64,000 nucleotides of DNA, from NCBI RefSeq assembly GCF_000515255.1, contig NZ_KI911559.1, positions 3,049,660 through 3,113,659 of the forward strand, in the 5' to 3' direction. Shown here piece by piece: positions 24,909 through 33,649 of the stretch (positions are counted from its first letter, which is position 1; each line of letters opens with the position of its first letter). A model generated the notes under the pieces. That model had not been told where the DNA came from and did no database searches. It was given only the letters and a program-made list of their open reading frames with translations. The stretch is from Rhodovibrio salinarum DSM 9154. Lineage in GTDB: Bacteria > Pseudomonadota > Alphaproteobacteria > Kiloniellales > Rhodovibrionaceae. The translations under genes and the position numbers were made by a program.

Positions 24909-25300
24909 AAGGCTTCCTCCCCGTCCGCATCTATCTCCGCAAACACACGCTTGGCGACCTTGAAGGCCGTGTTGGCCGCCGGAACCCCAGCGTAGACCGC
25001 GACCTGCAACAGGGTTTCCTTGACCTCTTCCCGCGTGGCCCCGGTATTGGCCGTCGCACGCAGGTGCATCGCCAGCTCATCGTCGTGGCCGAGCGCGGCC
25101 AGCATCGCGATGGTCAGCAGGCTGCGCTGCGGCCGGCTCAACCCCTCGCGGGTCCAGACACTGCCCCAGGCGACCTCGGTGATGAACTGCTGAAAATCGG
25201 CGTCGACGTCTGTCGTGTTAGCCTGCGCGCGGTCGACGTGTGCATCGCCCAACACAGCCCGGCGCGTCTTCATGCCCGCGTCATGGCGCCCGTCAGTCAC
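24905..25300 (-). CDS. pcaC: 4-carboxymuconolactone decarboxylase
   Basis: A 131-residue AhpD-fold enzyme converting 4-carboxymuconolactone to beta-ketoadipate enol-lactone. Signature regions are FITEVAWGSVWTREGLSRPQ near residue 39, SLLTIAMLAALGHDDELAMH near residue 60, and the C-terminal EEVKETLLQVAVYAGVPAAN. Length fits the single-domain PcaC family. It overlaps pcaD by eight bases and pcaH by four. Confidence 0.95.
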   Translation of the reverse strand: MTDGRHDAGMKTRRAVLGDAHVDRAQANTTDVDADFQQFITEVAWGSVWTREGLSRPQRSLLTIAMLAALGHDDELAMHLRATANTGATREEVKETLLQVAVYAGVPAANTAFKVAKRVFAEIDADGEEAL

Positions 25301-26090
25301 CGGCCGTCTCCCGCACGAAGTCCGCGATCAAGCCGGCGACCTCGCCCGGCTTCTCGATGCAGGGCAAATGCCTGGTCTCCGCGATCTCCTGGTAGCGGGC
25401 ATGTGGCAGCAACTCCGCCAACTGCTGATTAAGCGCCGGCGGGGTGGAGGGGTCGTCGCTGCCGCACAGGACCAGAGCCGGCTGCGGGATCTCCGACAGC
25501 CTGGCCGTCAGATCGGTGTCGCGCAGCGCCGCACAGGTGCCGGCGTAGCCGTGCGGCGCAGGCGTCCGCGCAACCATGTTGCGCCAAGCCTGCGCCGCAC
25601 CGGGGTTGGCTTGGCGGTAAGCGTCCGACAGCCAGCCAAGCACGATGTTGTCCGCCAACTCGCCCAGGCCCTCGGCCATCACAGTGTCGATGCGCTGCTG
25701 CCACCCATCGGCCGTGCCGATCCGGAACCCCGTGTCCATCAGCACAAGTCCAGCGATCCGATCCGGCGCATCCAGGGCAGCCTGCAGCGCGATCATGCCG
25801 CCTACGGAAATGCCGCAGACGATCGCTGTCTCGATCCCCTGCGCATCCAGCAGACCGATTAGGTCACCAGCATGATCAGCCATGCGATAGGGCGGCGGCG
25901 GGGCGCTGGAAAGGCCGTGGCCGCGCTTATCGTAGCGCAGCACGTCGAACGCCGCCGGCAAGGCGGTGACCGTGTCGTCCCACAGCCGCAGATCGGTACC
26001 GAGCGAGTTCGCAAACACCAACGCCGGGCCGCCGGGCGTTCCATCGCGCCGGACGCTCAGGTAAATGCCATTCGTTTCCACGACCTTCAT
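25293..26090 (-). CDS. pcaD: 3-oxoadipate enol-lactonase
   Basis: A 265-residue alpha/beta hydrolase that opens the enol-lactone to beta-ketoadipate. The oxyanion region FANSLGTDLRLWDD lies near residue 26, the nucleophile elbow VCGISVGGMIALQAAL near residue 92, and the acid in LVLCGSDDPSTPPAL. The catalytic histidine is in IAETRHLPCIEKPGEVAGL. The ATG at 26090 is preferred, 17 codons inside the longest frame, because the conserved domain begins there. It is the first gene of the operon pcaD-C-H-G-BKACE-pcaB, divergent from dctP. Confidence 0.95.
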   Translation of the reverse strand: MKVVETNGIYLSVRRDGTPGGPALVFANSLGTDLRLWDDTVTALPAAFDVLRYDKRGHGLSSAPPPPYRMADHAGDLIGLLDAQGIETAIVCGISVGGMIALQAALDAPDRIAGLVLMDTGFRIGTADGWQQRIDTVMAEGLGELADNIVLGWLSDAYRQANPGAAQAWRNMVARTPAPHGYAGTCAALRDTDLTARLSEIPQPALVLCGSDDPSTPPALNQQLAELLPHARYQEIAETRHLPCIEKPGEVAGLIADFVRETAGD

Positions 26091-26333
26091 GGCACCAGCG
26101 CTCCCCCAATTTTTTATTCCGTCCGGCCCCACGCGTCTCATAGCGCGCTTGATTCAAGGCCACGGGCGCAAGCCTGCGCCGGGCGGGCATGTCTGTAAAG
26201 CCGCTGGCATCGGGGAATTCACAGGCAGCATCCGAGCGCATAAGCTGCGACGCGACAACAAGACGCTGCGACCAGCTATTCCCGGCGCCCGCAGGCCAGG
26301 AGGTCGCGAACAAACCTTACGGGGAGGCGGCCC

Positions 26334-27371
26334 ATGAAACGACTCATCAAACTCGCAGGCGGCGCCTGCGTCGGCGCGCTAATCGCCAGCAGCGCCCAGG
26401 CACAGGAAGTGACCCTTACGGTGCATCACTTCCTGTCGCCCAAGTCGGTAACCCACACCCAAATGATCGAGCCCTGGGCCAAGGAGGTCGAGGAGCGCTC
26501 CAACGGTCGGATCGAGGTGAAGATCTTTCCCTCGATGGCGCTGGGCGGCAAGCCGCCGGAACTCTACCGCCAAGCGCGCGACGGCACCGCGGACATCGTC
26601 TGGACGCTGATCGGCTACACCCCAGGCGTCTTCCCACGCACCGAGGTGTTCGAGCTGCCCAATGTGCATACCGGCGACGCGCGCGCCACCAACCTGGCGA
26701 TCCAGGACATCTTCGACCAGCTCGCCGACGACTTCCAGGAAGTCAAGCCACTGCTGGTCCACGTCCATGCCGGCAACGCCCTGCATCTGCGCGAAGCGGA
26801 AGTGACCGAGCCCGCGGATGTGCAGGGCCTGAAGCTACGCACGCCTTCGCGCACCGGCGCCTGGATGATCGAAGCCTGGGATGCGGAACCGGTTGGCATG
26901 CCCGTCCCCGCGCTGCCGCAGGCGCTGTCCAAGGGCACGGTCGACGGCGCGCTGGTGCCCTTCGAGATCGTCGCACCGCTCAAGCTACACCAGCTCACCG
27001 ACGTCTCGGTCGAGGGCGCGGACGGCAACCGCTTCGGAACCAGCGTGTTCCTATACGCCATGAACAAGGACCGCTACGAGAGCCTGCCCGCGGACCTGCA
27101 GCAGGTAATCGACGAGACCACCGGCCGGGCGTTCGCCGAAAAGATGGGCAAGCTGTGGAACCGCGTCGAACAAACCGGCAAGGACCTGCAGCGCGAGTCC
27201 GGTGGCAAGGTGATCGAACTCACGCCCGAGCAGACGCAGGCGTTCAACGAGATCACCCAGTCGGTGACCCAGCGCTGGATCGATCAGGCGAAGGACCGCG
27301 GTATCGAGGCGGAAGCCCTGGTCGAGGCCGCCAAAAACGCGATCGCGACACACGAAGACGGCGGCTCGTAA
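26334..27371 (+). CDS. dctP: TRAP transporter solute-binding protein (DctP family)
   Basis: A 345-residue periplasmic protein. Residues 1-23 are a signal peptide (KRLIKLAGGACVGALIASS, cleavage after AQA). The mature part has the DctP features TLTVHHFLSPKSVTHTQMIE, PSMALGGKPPELYRQARDG, and the arginine region VQGLKLRTPSRTGAW that clamps a carboxylate. GGGGAGG precedes the ATG. It is followed by the two membrane subunits and then pobA, and is divergent from the pca operon. The ligand is therefore probably an aromatic acid such as 4-hydroxybenzoate or protocatechuate (inference). Confidence 0.95.
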   Translation: MKRLIKLAGGACVGALIASSAQAQEVTLTVHHFLSPKSVTHTQMIEPWAKEVEERSNGRIEVKIFPSMALGGKPPELYRQARDGTADIVWTLIGYTPGVFPRTEVFELPNVHTGDARATNLAIQDIFDQLADDFQEVKPLLVHVHAGNALHLREAEVTEPADVQGLKLRTPSRTGAWMIEAWDAEPVGMPVPALPQALSKGTVDGALVPFEIVAPLKLHQLTDVSVEGADGNRFGTSVFLYAMNKDRYESLPADLQQVIDETTGRAFAEKMGKLWNRVEQTGKDLQRESGGKVIELTPEQTQAFNEITQSVTQRWIDQAKDRGIEAEALVEAAKNAIATHEDGGS

Positions 27372-27536
27372 GCTTCAAGGTTGGGGGTGGGGCGCATACA
27401 CACCTCACCTCCGACGCCGGTTCCGGCAGGATCAACAGATGCGCTAGCACGCCTGATGGCCTAGGCTGCGCGCCACCCGCTGCCGAGCGCAGACACGCCC
27501 CTCTCTTCACCCGCACAGCGGATTCATCGCACCAAA

Positions 27537-28037
27537 ATGCAGCAGGCTCTCCACCGCGCAGCCGCGGCCTGGGCGATCCTGGGCGGCGCATTGCTGTTCG
27601 CGATTGTGGGCGTGACGATGACGAACGTCGCCGCCTTCACGCTGGACCGCGTGACCGAGCTGTTCGGCCACGATGTCCAAGGCTTGCCCGGGTACGAGGA
27701 TTTCGTGCGGCTCGCCGTCAGCTCGGCCGCGTTGATGCTGTTTCCCTATTGTCAGGCCCGGCGCGGCCACGTCGCCGTAGACATCTTGGCGGAGACGGTA
27801 ATGCCGCGTGGCGTCCAGCGCGTCCTCGACACGCTCTGGCATCTGCTGATCGCGCTGCTCGCCGGCTTCCTGGCCTGGAAGATGACCCTTGGCATGCTGG
27901 AGACCTACGGCGACCACGCGCTGTCCCGTGTGCTCGGCTGGCCGGTCTGGCCGTTCTACCTGCCCGGCATCGCCTCACTCATGCTCTGGGCCGCGGTCGC
28001 CCTGGCCGACCTGCGCCCGGCCAAGCTGGAGGTCTAG
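27537..28037 (+). CDS. dctQ: TRAP transporter small permease (DctQ family)
   Basis: A 166-residue inner-membrane protein with four predicted helices (about residues 12-32, 55-72, 95-118 and 136-155). The DctQ-typical ARRGHVAVDILAE block follows helix two. It supports the large DctM subunit. It starts 165 bases after dctP and ends six bases before dctM. Confidence 0.93.
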   Translation: MQQALHRAAAAWAILGGALLFAIVGVTMTNVAAFTLDRVTELFGHDVQGLPGYEDFVRLAVSSAALMLFPYCQARRGHVAVDILAETVMPRGVQRVLDTLWHLLIALLAGFLAWKMTLGMLETYGDHALSRVLGWPVWPFYLPGIASLMLWAAVALADLRPAKLEV

Positions 28038-28043
28038 GTCGGC

Positions 28044-29432
28044 ATGGGCGCGCTCGAGACGATCGGCATCAGTGGGCTGGCGGTCCTGTTCGGCCTTCTG
28101 GCCCTACGCATGCCAGTCGGGCTCGCGATGGTGGCGGTTGGGATCGGTGGTAACTACGTCCTATCGCTCGCCGCACCCTATCTGCGCTTCGGCCCCTATC
28201 TGGACCAGTTCAAGACACTGCTCTGGGGAACGGTCGCGAACTACGATCTGTCGGTCGTGCCGCTGTTCGTGCTGATGGGCTACCTGGCCTCGGAAGCCAA
28301 CCTGAGTCGCGACCTGTTCCGCGGGGTCAACGCGCTGTTCGGACGGATGCGCGGGGGCGTCGCCATGGCGGCGGTGGGGGCGTGCGCCGGCTTCGGCGCG
28401 GTCTGCGGCTCTTCGCTCGCTACCGCTTCGACGATGGGCAGGGTAGCGCTGCCGGAACTGCGCCGGCTCGACTACCACCCGAGGCTCGCGACCGGGTCGC
28501 TCGCGGCGGGCGGGGTGCTGGGCATCCTGATCCCACCATCGGTGGCGTTGGTGATCTACGCCATCATCGTCGAGGCCTCGATCATCGACATGTTCCAGGC
28601 AGCCGTGATCCCGGGGGCGATCGCGGTGATCTTCTTCATGGCGGTGATCGCGCTCACCGTACGGCTCAAGCCATCGGTCGCCCCGGCAGCCGTGGCCATG
28701 GAACCGGCCGCACGTCGGCATGCCATACTGCGCCTGCTGCCGGTGCTGGCGATCTTTTCCGCGATCATCCTTGGGCTCGGCTTCGGGCTGTTCACGCCCA
28801 CGCCGGCCGCGGCGGTGGGGGTGTTTGCCGTGCTCGCGTACGGCTTGGTGTTGCAAATCTTTGGCGATGGCCTGACCGGCGCCGGAATCGTGCGCGCGCT
28901 CAAGGACTCCGCGGTGACGAGCGGGATGATCTATTTCATCCTGTTCGGCGCGGAAGTGCTCAAGGGCTTCTTCACCCGTGCCGGCCTGCCGGCCGCCCTC
29001 GCCGACTGGGCATCGGCCAGCGGAATGGACCCCTGGCTGGTGCTGATCACGGTACTGGCGCTCTTGATCCTGCTCGGCTGTTTCATGGACAGCCTGTCGA
29101 TGATCCTGGTCGTGATCCCTTTCCTGTGGCCTACGCTGGTGGCGATCAACGGCGGCGACTACGCGGTTGCGGCGACGGCGGCCTTCGGTATGGGGGCGGC
29201 GGACCTGAAGATCTGGTTCGGCATCCTGGCGCTGGTCGTGGTCGAATTGGGATTGATCACGCCGCCGGTGGGCATGAACGTGTTCATCATCAACGCCCTC
29301 GCCGACGACGTCCCGATGAAGGAGATTTTCCGTGGCATTCTGCCCTTCTTCGGCGTGGAGATCCTGCGGGTCGCGCTGCTGCTCGCTTTCCCGGCGCTGA
29401 CACTGGCGTTACCTCACCTCCTATCCGGCTAG
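28044..29432 (+). CDS. dctM: TRAP transporter large permease (DctM family)
   Basis: A 462-residue multi-helix permease, about 12 membrane segments, that drives solute uptake with the sodium or proton gradient. Family hallmarks are FGAVCGSSLATASTMGRVAL near residue 117, GVLGILIPPSVALVIYAII near residue 158, and the second half repeat GCFMDSLSMILVVIPFLWPT and ELGLITPPVGMNVFIINAL. Length is slightly above the usual 425-430, the extra lying in a loop around residues 215-235. It is cotranscribed with dctQ and probably pobA. Confidence 0.96.
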   Translation: MGALETIGISGLAVLFGLLALRMPVGLAMVAVGIGGNYVLSLAAPYLRFGPYLDQFKTLLWGTVANYDLSVVPLFVLMGYLASEANLSRDLFRGVNALFGRMRGGVAMAAVGACAGFGAVCGSSLATASTMGRVALPELRRLDYHPRLATGSLAAGGVLGILIPPSVALVIYAIIVEASIIDMFQAAVIPGAIAVIFFMAVIALTVRLKPSVAPAAVAMEPAARRHAILRLLPVLAIFSAIILGLGFGLFTPTPAAAVGVFAVLAYGLVLQIFGDGLTGAGIVRALKDSAVTSGMIYFILFGAEVLKGFFTRAGLPAALADWASASGMDPWLVLITVLALLILLGCFMDSLSMILVVIPFLWPTLVAINGGDYAVAATAAFGMGAADLKIWFGILALVVVELGLITPPVGMNVFIINALADDVPMKEIFRGILPFFGVEILRVALLLAFPALTLALPHLLSG

Positions 29433-29468
29433 CCGCTTGTCCCTGCCCCCAACCGGAGGCGTCCCATC

Positions 29469-30656
29469 ATGAAGCGTACCCAGGTTGCGATCATTGGTGC
29501 CGGCCCTGCCGGGCTGATGCTGTCCCAACTGTTGGCGGCGCGTGGCATCGACACCGTCGTCCTGGAACGACACAGCCGGGACTACGTCGAAAGCCGGATC
29601 CGCGCGGGCGTGCTGGAACATCAAAGCGCCGCGGCCTTGCGTGCGGCAGGCGTGGGGGCACGCATGGACGCCCAGGGCATGGCGCATTCCAGCATCGACC
29701 TCGCGTTCGCCGGCGCGCACCACCGGATCGACCTGGAAGGTCTGACCGGCAAGAAGATTATGGTCTACGGCCAACACGAGGTGGTGAAGGATCTGATCGC
29801 CCAACGCCTGGCCGATGGCGGCGATATCCGGTTCGAAGCCGAGGTGAACGCAATCGAAGGGTTGGACGGCGACCAACCAAAAGTCCGCTACACCCACAAT
29901 GGCCAGCCCCACGAACTCGTGTGCGACTTCATCGCTGGCTGCGATGGCTACCACGGCGTCAGCCGGACCAGCGTTCCAAGCAACGCCCTTAAAGTATACG
30001 AGCACCGATATCCCTATGCCTGGCTGGGTGTGCTCGCTGAAGCGGCCCCGACCAGCGATGAACTGGTCTACGCCCGCCACGAAACCGGCTTCGCCCTCTA
30101 CTCCATGCGCTCGCCGAGCGTGACACGGCTCTACTTCCAGTGCCGGCCGGATGAGGACCCAGAGGCCTGGTCGGATGCCGCGTTATGGGCGGAGTTGCAC
30201 CGTCGGCTGGAGACCGGCGACGGCTGGACGATCAATGAAGGCCCGATCCTGCAGAAGAACGTCGCGCCGATGCGTTCCTTCGTCGTCGAACCGATGCGCT
30301 ATCAACGCCTATTCCTGGCCGGCGACGCCGCCCACATCGTTCCCCCAACCGGCGCCAAGGGCATGAACCTCGCCCTCGCCGACGTGCAAGTGCTGGCCCC
30401 GGCACTTGTCCGCTGGTTCGAAGCCGGCGACCCGCGCGGCCTCGACAGCTATTCCGAAGTCTGTCTGAAGCGGGTCTGGCGGGTGCAGCGCTTCTCGGTC
30501 TGGATGACCCGCATGCTGCACGCCCAGCCGGATGCCGACGCCTTCGAGGAGCGTCTGCAGCAGGCCGAACTGGCCAGCGCAGCCGCCTGCGAGAGTGCCG
30601 CCCGGCACTTGGCGGAAAACTACGTCGGCCTGCCATTGGAGGCGCCGGCAACGTAA
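29469..30656 (+). CDS. pobA: 4-hydroxybenzoate 3-monooxygenase
   Basis: A 395-residue FAD enzyme that hydroxylates 4-hydroxybenzoate to protocatechuate with NAD(P)H and oxygen. The FAD motif IIGAGPAGLMLSQLLAARGI is near residue 8, the RIRAGVLEHQSA block near residue 44, and the DG motif FIAGCDGYHGVSR near residue 155. The second FAD motif LAGDAAHIVPPTGAKGMNLA is near residue 280. Length matches the family. It follows dctM by 36 bases with a GGAGGCG ribosome site, linking uptake to the first catabolic step feeding the divergent pca operon. No pobR- or pcaQ-type regulator is present in the window. Confidence 0.97.
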   Translation: MKRTQVAIIGAGPAGLMLSQLLAARGIDTVVLERHSRDYVESRIRAGVLEHQSAAALRAAGVGARMDAQGMAHSSIDLAFAGAHHRIDLEGLTGKKIMVYGQHEVVKDLIAQRLADGGDIRFEAEVNAIEGLDGDQPKVRYTHNGQPHELVCDFIAGCDGYHGVSRTSVPSNALKVYEHRYPYAWLGVLAEAAPTSDELVYARHETGFALYSMRSPSVTRLYFQCRPDEDPEAWSDAALWAELHRRLETGDGWTINEGPILQKNVAPMRSFVVEPMRYQRLFLAGDAAHIVPPTGAKGMNLALADVQVLAPALVRWFEAGDPRGLDSYSEVCLKRVWRVQRFSVWMTRMLHAQPDADAFEERLQQAELASAAACESAARHLAENYVGLPLEAPAT

Positions 30657-30707
30657 CTTGGCGGACGTGCCTACGCAGGAAAACACGCAGCGGTGTTACA
30701 GAACGCT

Positions 30708-32111
30708 CTAGCGTCGGCCGGCCGTAGCGGATTCCGGGGTGGAGCCTGCGGGTTCCGCAAGCTGTACTTGGTTCCGGCCCGCGTTCTTGGCGGCATAGAG
30801 CGCTGCGTCGGCGCGCTCCAGGATAGCATCGGCCATCTCGTCCGCGGTCTCGGCCGTGGCCAAGCCGATCGAAATGGTGACGCTGAGAGGCGAACCATCC
30901 GGTAGCTCAATCGAGCTATCGGCGACCTGTGCGCACAAACGCTCGGCCACCTGAAAAGCGGCGGCGCTATTGGTTTCCGGCATCACCGCCACGAACTCCT
31001 CGCCCCCCAGGCGGGCGACCAGGTCGATCGAGCGCAGGTTGTCGTTCGCAACCTCGGCGAGCTTGACCAGAACGTCATCACCCACGCCGTGGCCGTGGGT
31101 ATCGTTGACCACCTTGAAATTGTCGACGTCGAACAGCATCACCGAGACCGGCTTTTCGTTGTCGGCAATGCCCATCAGCTTGCGGTCCAGATGGGTCATC
31201 AAATAACGACGGTTGTACAGCCCGGTCAGGCTGTCGATAAACGCCATCGACATCGAGGCCTGAATCCGCTCGCGCAGACGGTCGTGGTAGCGTCGGCGGC
31301 GCACCTGCGTCCGCACGCGTGCGAGCAACTCGCCGCGGTCGAGCGGTTTCACGAGATAGTCGGTCACGCCGAGGTCGAGCCCCTTGGCCAGCCGCGGCAG
31401 GTCCATATCCTCCAAGAGCAGCAGTAGCGGCAGGTGGCGCGTCTCCTCCTGCGAGCGGAACTGGGAACAGAGCCTCAGACCATCTTCTCCACCCAGGTCG
31501 ATGCTGACGATCACCAGGTCGAACGTCTGGTCGCGCCCCAGTTCCAGGGCCTGCTCGCCGGTGTCGGTGCAGACGACCTCGTGCTCGGCCTCCGAGAGAT
31601 ATTCCTTCAAACGCTGGGTGGTGAAACGGCTCTTCTCCACCACCAGCACCTTGGCTGGCGCGTCCGCGACCTCGAACTCGCTCGCGATTGCCCCCAGGCG
31701 GCCAGAAGTCTCCTGGCGCACGCGCAACTCGTCCATCATCATCTTCAGACGAACCAGCGAGCGGACCCGGGCGAACAATGCGATATCGTTGACCGGCTTG
31801 GAGAGGAAGTCGTCAGCCCCGGATTCCAGCCCGCGCACCCTGTCCGCGACGTCCGACAGCGCGGTCACCATGACCACCGGGATATGCGACGTCTTGGGGT
31901 TGGCCTTCAATTCGCAACAGGTCTCGAACCCATCCAATCCCGGCATCATCACGTCCAGCAGAATGATGTCGGGATGGTTGGTCTCCGCAACCTCAAGCGC
32001 CTTGCGACCACTATCCGCCGTGACCACGTCGTAATATTCCGCAGAAAGCTTAGCTTCCAGCAGCTTGACGTTGGCGGGGATATCGTCGACGACGAGGATG
32101 CGTGCGGTCAT
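30708..32111 (-). CDS. pleD: PleD-type response regulator with GGDEF domain
   Basis: A 467-residue protein with two receiver domains and a C-terminal diguanylate cyclase. Receiver 1 (residues 1-120) has the phospho-acceptor in DIILLDVMMPGLDGFE. Receiver 2 (about 150-275) is degenerate, with DLVIVSIDLGGEDG. The GGDEF domain (about 295-450) shows LTGLYNRRYLMTHLDRK, LFDVDNFKVVNDTHGHGVG and the active-site GGEEF. RSID sits five residues before it, forming an inhibitory c-di-GMP I-site. It lies 40 bases after divK, as in Caulobacter, where PleD couples phosphorylation to c-di-GMP and polar development. Confidence 0.97.
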   Translation of the reverse strand: MTARILVVDDIPANVKLLEAKLSAEYYDVVTADSGRKALEVAETNHPDIILLDVMMPGLDGFETCCELKANPKTSHIPVVMVTALSDVADRVRGLESGADDFLSKPVNDIALFARVRSLVRLKMMMDELRVRQETSGRLGAIASEFEVADAPAKVLVVEKSRFTTQRLKEYLSEAEHEVVCTDTGEQALELGRDQTFDLVIVSIDLGGEDGLRLCSQFRSQEETRHLPLLLLLEDMDLPRLAKGLDLGVTDYLVKPLDRGELLARVRTQVRRRRYHDRLRERIQASMSMAFIDSLTGLYNRRYLMTHLDRKLMGIADNEKPVSVMLFDVDNFKVVNDTHGHGVGDDVLVKLAEVANDNLRSIDLVARLGGEEFVAVMPETNSAAAFQVAERLCAQVADSSIELPDGSPLSVTISIGLATAETADEMADAILERADAALYAAKNAGRNQVQLAEPAGSTPESATAGRR

Positions 32112-32151
32112 GCCTGCAGGTCCGTTCCGAGATCTGCCCTTTTAGCGAGGT

Positions 32152-32529
32152 TCAGTTAAGGAACCGCTGAACGGTCTGCAGAAAATTCGCCACCGAAATC
32201 GGCTTGGCGATGTAGGCCTCGCAGCCCCCTTCGCGAATCTTTTCCTCGTCCCCCTTCATGGCGAACGCGGTCACCGCGATCACCGGGATCGACTTGAGGT
32301 TATCGTCCTCTTTGATCCATTTCGTGACCTCCAGGCCAGACACCTCCGGCAGCTGGATATCCATCAAGATCAGGTCGGGCTTATGATCGCGGGCGATCTG
32401 GAGGGCCTCCATGCCGTCCTTGGTCTGCAGGATGCCGTAGCCGTGTGCTTCCAGCAGATCGTGGAACAGCTTCATGTTGAGCTCGTTGTCCTCGACAACA
32501 AGCACCGTTTTGGCGCCGCCCGAGTCCAT
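32152..32529 (-). CDS. divK: Single-domain response regulator DivK
   Basis: A 125-residue receiver-only protein from the ATG at 32529. It has [20 protein letters not shown] (acidic pocket), phospho-acceptor [20 protein letters not shown], the [15 protein letters not shown] switch, and the lysine in [16 protein letters not shown]. The sequence pattern and the adjacent pleD identify DivK, an essential cell-cycle regulator in alphaproteobacteria that acts on DivJ/PleC/DivL kinases. Longer in-frame readings upstream of 32529 lack domain similarity. Confidence 0.95.
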   Translation of the reverse strand: MDSGGAKTVLVVEDNELNMKLFHDLLEAHGYGILQTKDGMEALQIARDHKPDLILMDIQLPEVSGLEVTKWIKEDDNLKSIPVIAVTAFAMKGDEEKIREGGCEAYIAKPISVANFLQTVQRFLN

Positions 32530-32692
32530 AGTACTTTCCGACTCCGCGTGGTGTGAGGCGGGGCTTTCTAGCATGCTCAAAAGCTCTCTGCGATTGTGGA
32601 CCCGGATCGTGCCGAGCCTGCACTTCCCCCTAACAGGCCCGCCCATGCTGCACGGCAACTTACCGGATTAATAGGCTAAGATCATAGCCTTA

Positions 32693-33649
32693 ATGAATCG
32701 TAACGACCACCCTGGTTCTGCCATGCGACTGGGTATCGACCTAGGCGGCACCAAGATTTCCGCACTCGCGCTCGACGCTGCGGGAATGGTGCGCGCCCGC
32801 CGCCGGATCAAGTCGCCGCGCGACAACTATGCCGCCACCCTGTCGACGGTCTGCGGGCTGGTGCAGGAGATCGAGGATACGCTGCTCACGCCCGACGCAC
32901 CACGCGCCCGCGTTGGGGTGGGTATCCCCGGCACGATCTCGCCGGCGACGGGGCTGATCAAGAACGCCAACTCCACCTGGCTGATCGGCCAGCCGCTCGA
33001 CCGCGACCTCGAGAGTGTGCTGGGCCGGCCGGTGCGATTGGCCAACGATGCCGACTGCCTCGCCCTTTCGGAGGCCTGCGACGGCGCGGCAACAGGCCGC
33101 AGCCCGGTGTTCGGCGTGATCCTGGGCACGGGGGTCGGCGGCGGCATCGTCGTGAACGGCCAGCTCGTAACCGGTCCGAACGCCATTACCGGGGAATGGG
33201 GCCACAACCCCCTGCCCTGGCCGAACGACCAGGAACGCCCAGGCCCCGCCTGCTATTGCGGGCGTCACGGATGCATCGAGACGTTCCTGTGCGGCCCTGC
33301 CCTCGCGCGCGACTATATTGAGAACGGAGGCGACGGGGAGCCCGACGCCGCCACGGTCGCCCAGCGGGCCCGCGCGGGCGAACCGGCCGCCATCGCCGCC
33401 CTGGCGCGTTACACCGATCGGCTGGCACGCGCCCTCGCCACCGTGATCAACCTAATCGACCCAGCGTACATCGTCCTCGGCGGCGGTCTGGGGAATATCC
33501 AAGCGCTGTACGAGGCACTGCCGAACCATCTCTCCCCGTATGTCTTCTCCGACCGGATAGATACGCGCATCGTCGCCCCGCAGCATGGTGACGACAGCGG
33601 CGTGCGAGGCGCCGCCTGGCTGTGGCCAGCCGACGAGGCCCGGTCATGA
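32693..33649 (+). CDS. ROK-family sugar kinase
   Basis: A 318-residue ATP-dependent kinase of the ROK family. The phosphate-1 motif MRLGIDLGGTKISALAL starts at residue 11, so 32723 is an alternative start; neither has a good ribosome site. Then come GVGIPGTISPATGLIKNAN, LANDADCLALSEA (catalytic Asp), GVILGTGVGGGIVVNGQ and the ROK zinc motif CYCGRHGCIE. Likely phosphorylates fructose, glucose or N-acetylglucosamine; the exact sugar is not readable. Its stop codon overlaps the start of dinB by four bases, a coupling without obvious functional logic. Confidence 0.92.
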   Translation: MNRNDHPGSAMRLGIDLGGTKISALALDAAGMVRARRRIKSPRDNYAATLSTVCGLVQEIEDTLLTPDAPRARVGVGIPGTISPATGLIKNANSTWLIGQPLDRDLESVLGRPVRLANDADCLALSEACDGAATGRSPVFGVILGTGVGGGIVVNGQLVTGPNAITGEWGHNPLPWPNDQERPGPACYCGRHGCIETFLCGPALARDYIENGGDGEPDAATVAQRARAGEPAAIAALARYTDRLARALATVINLIDPAYIVLGGGLGNIQALYEALPNHLSPYVFSDRIDTRIVAPQHGDDSGVRGAAWLWPADEARS

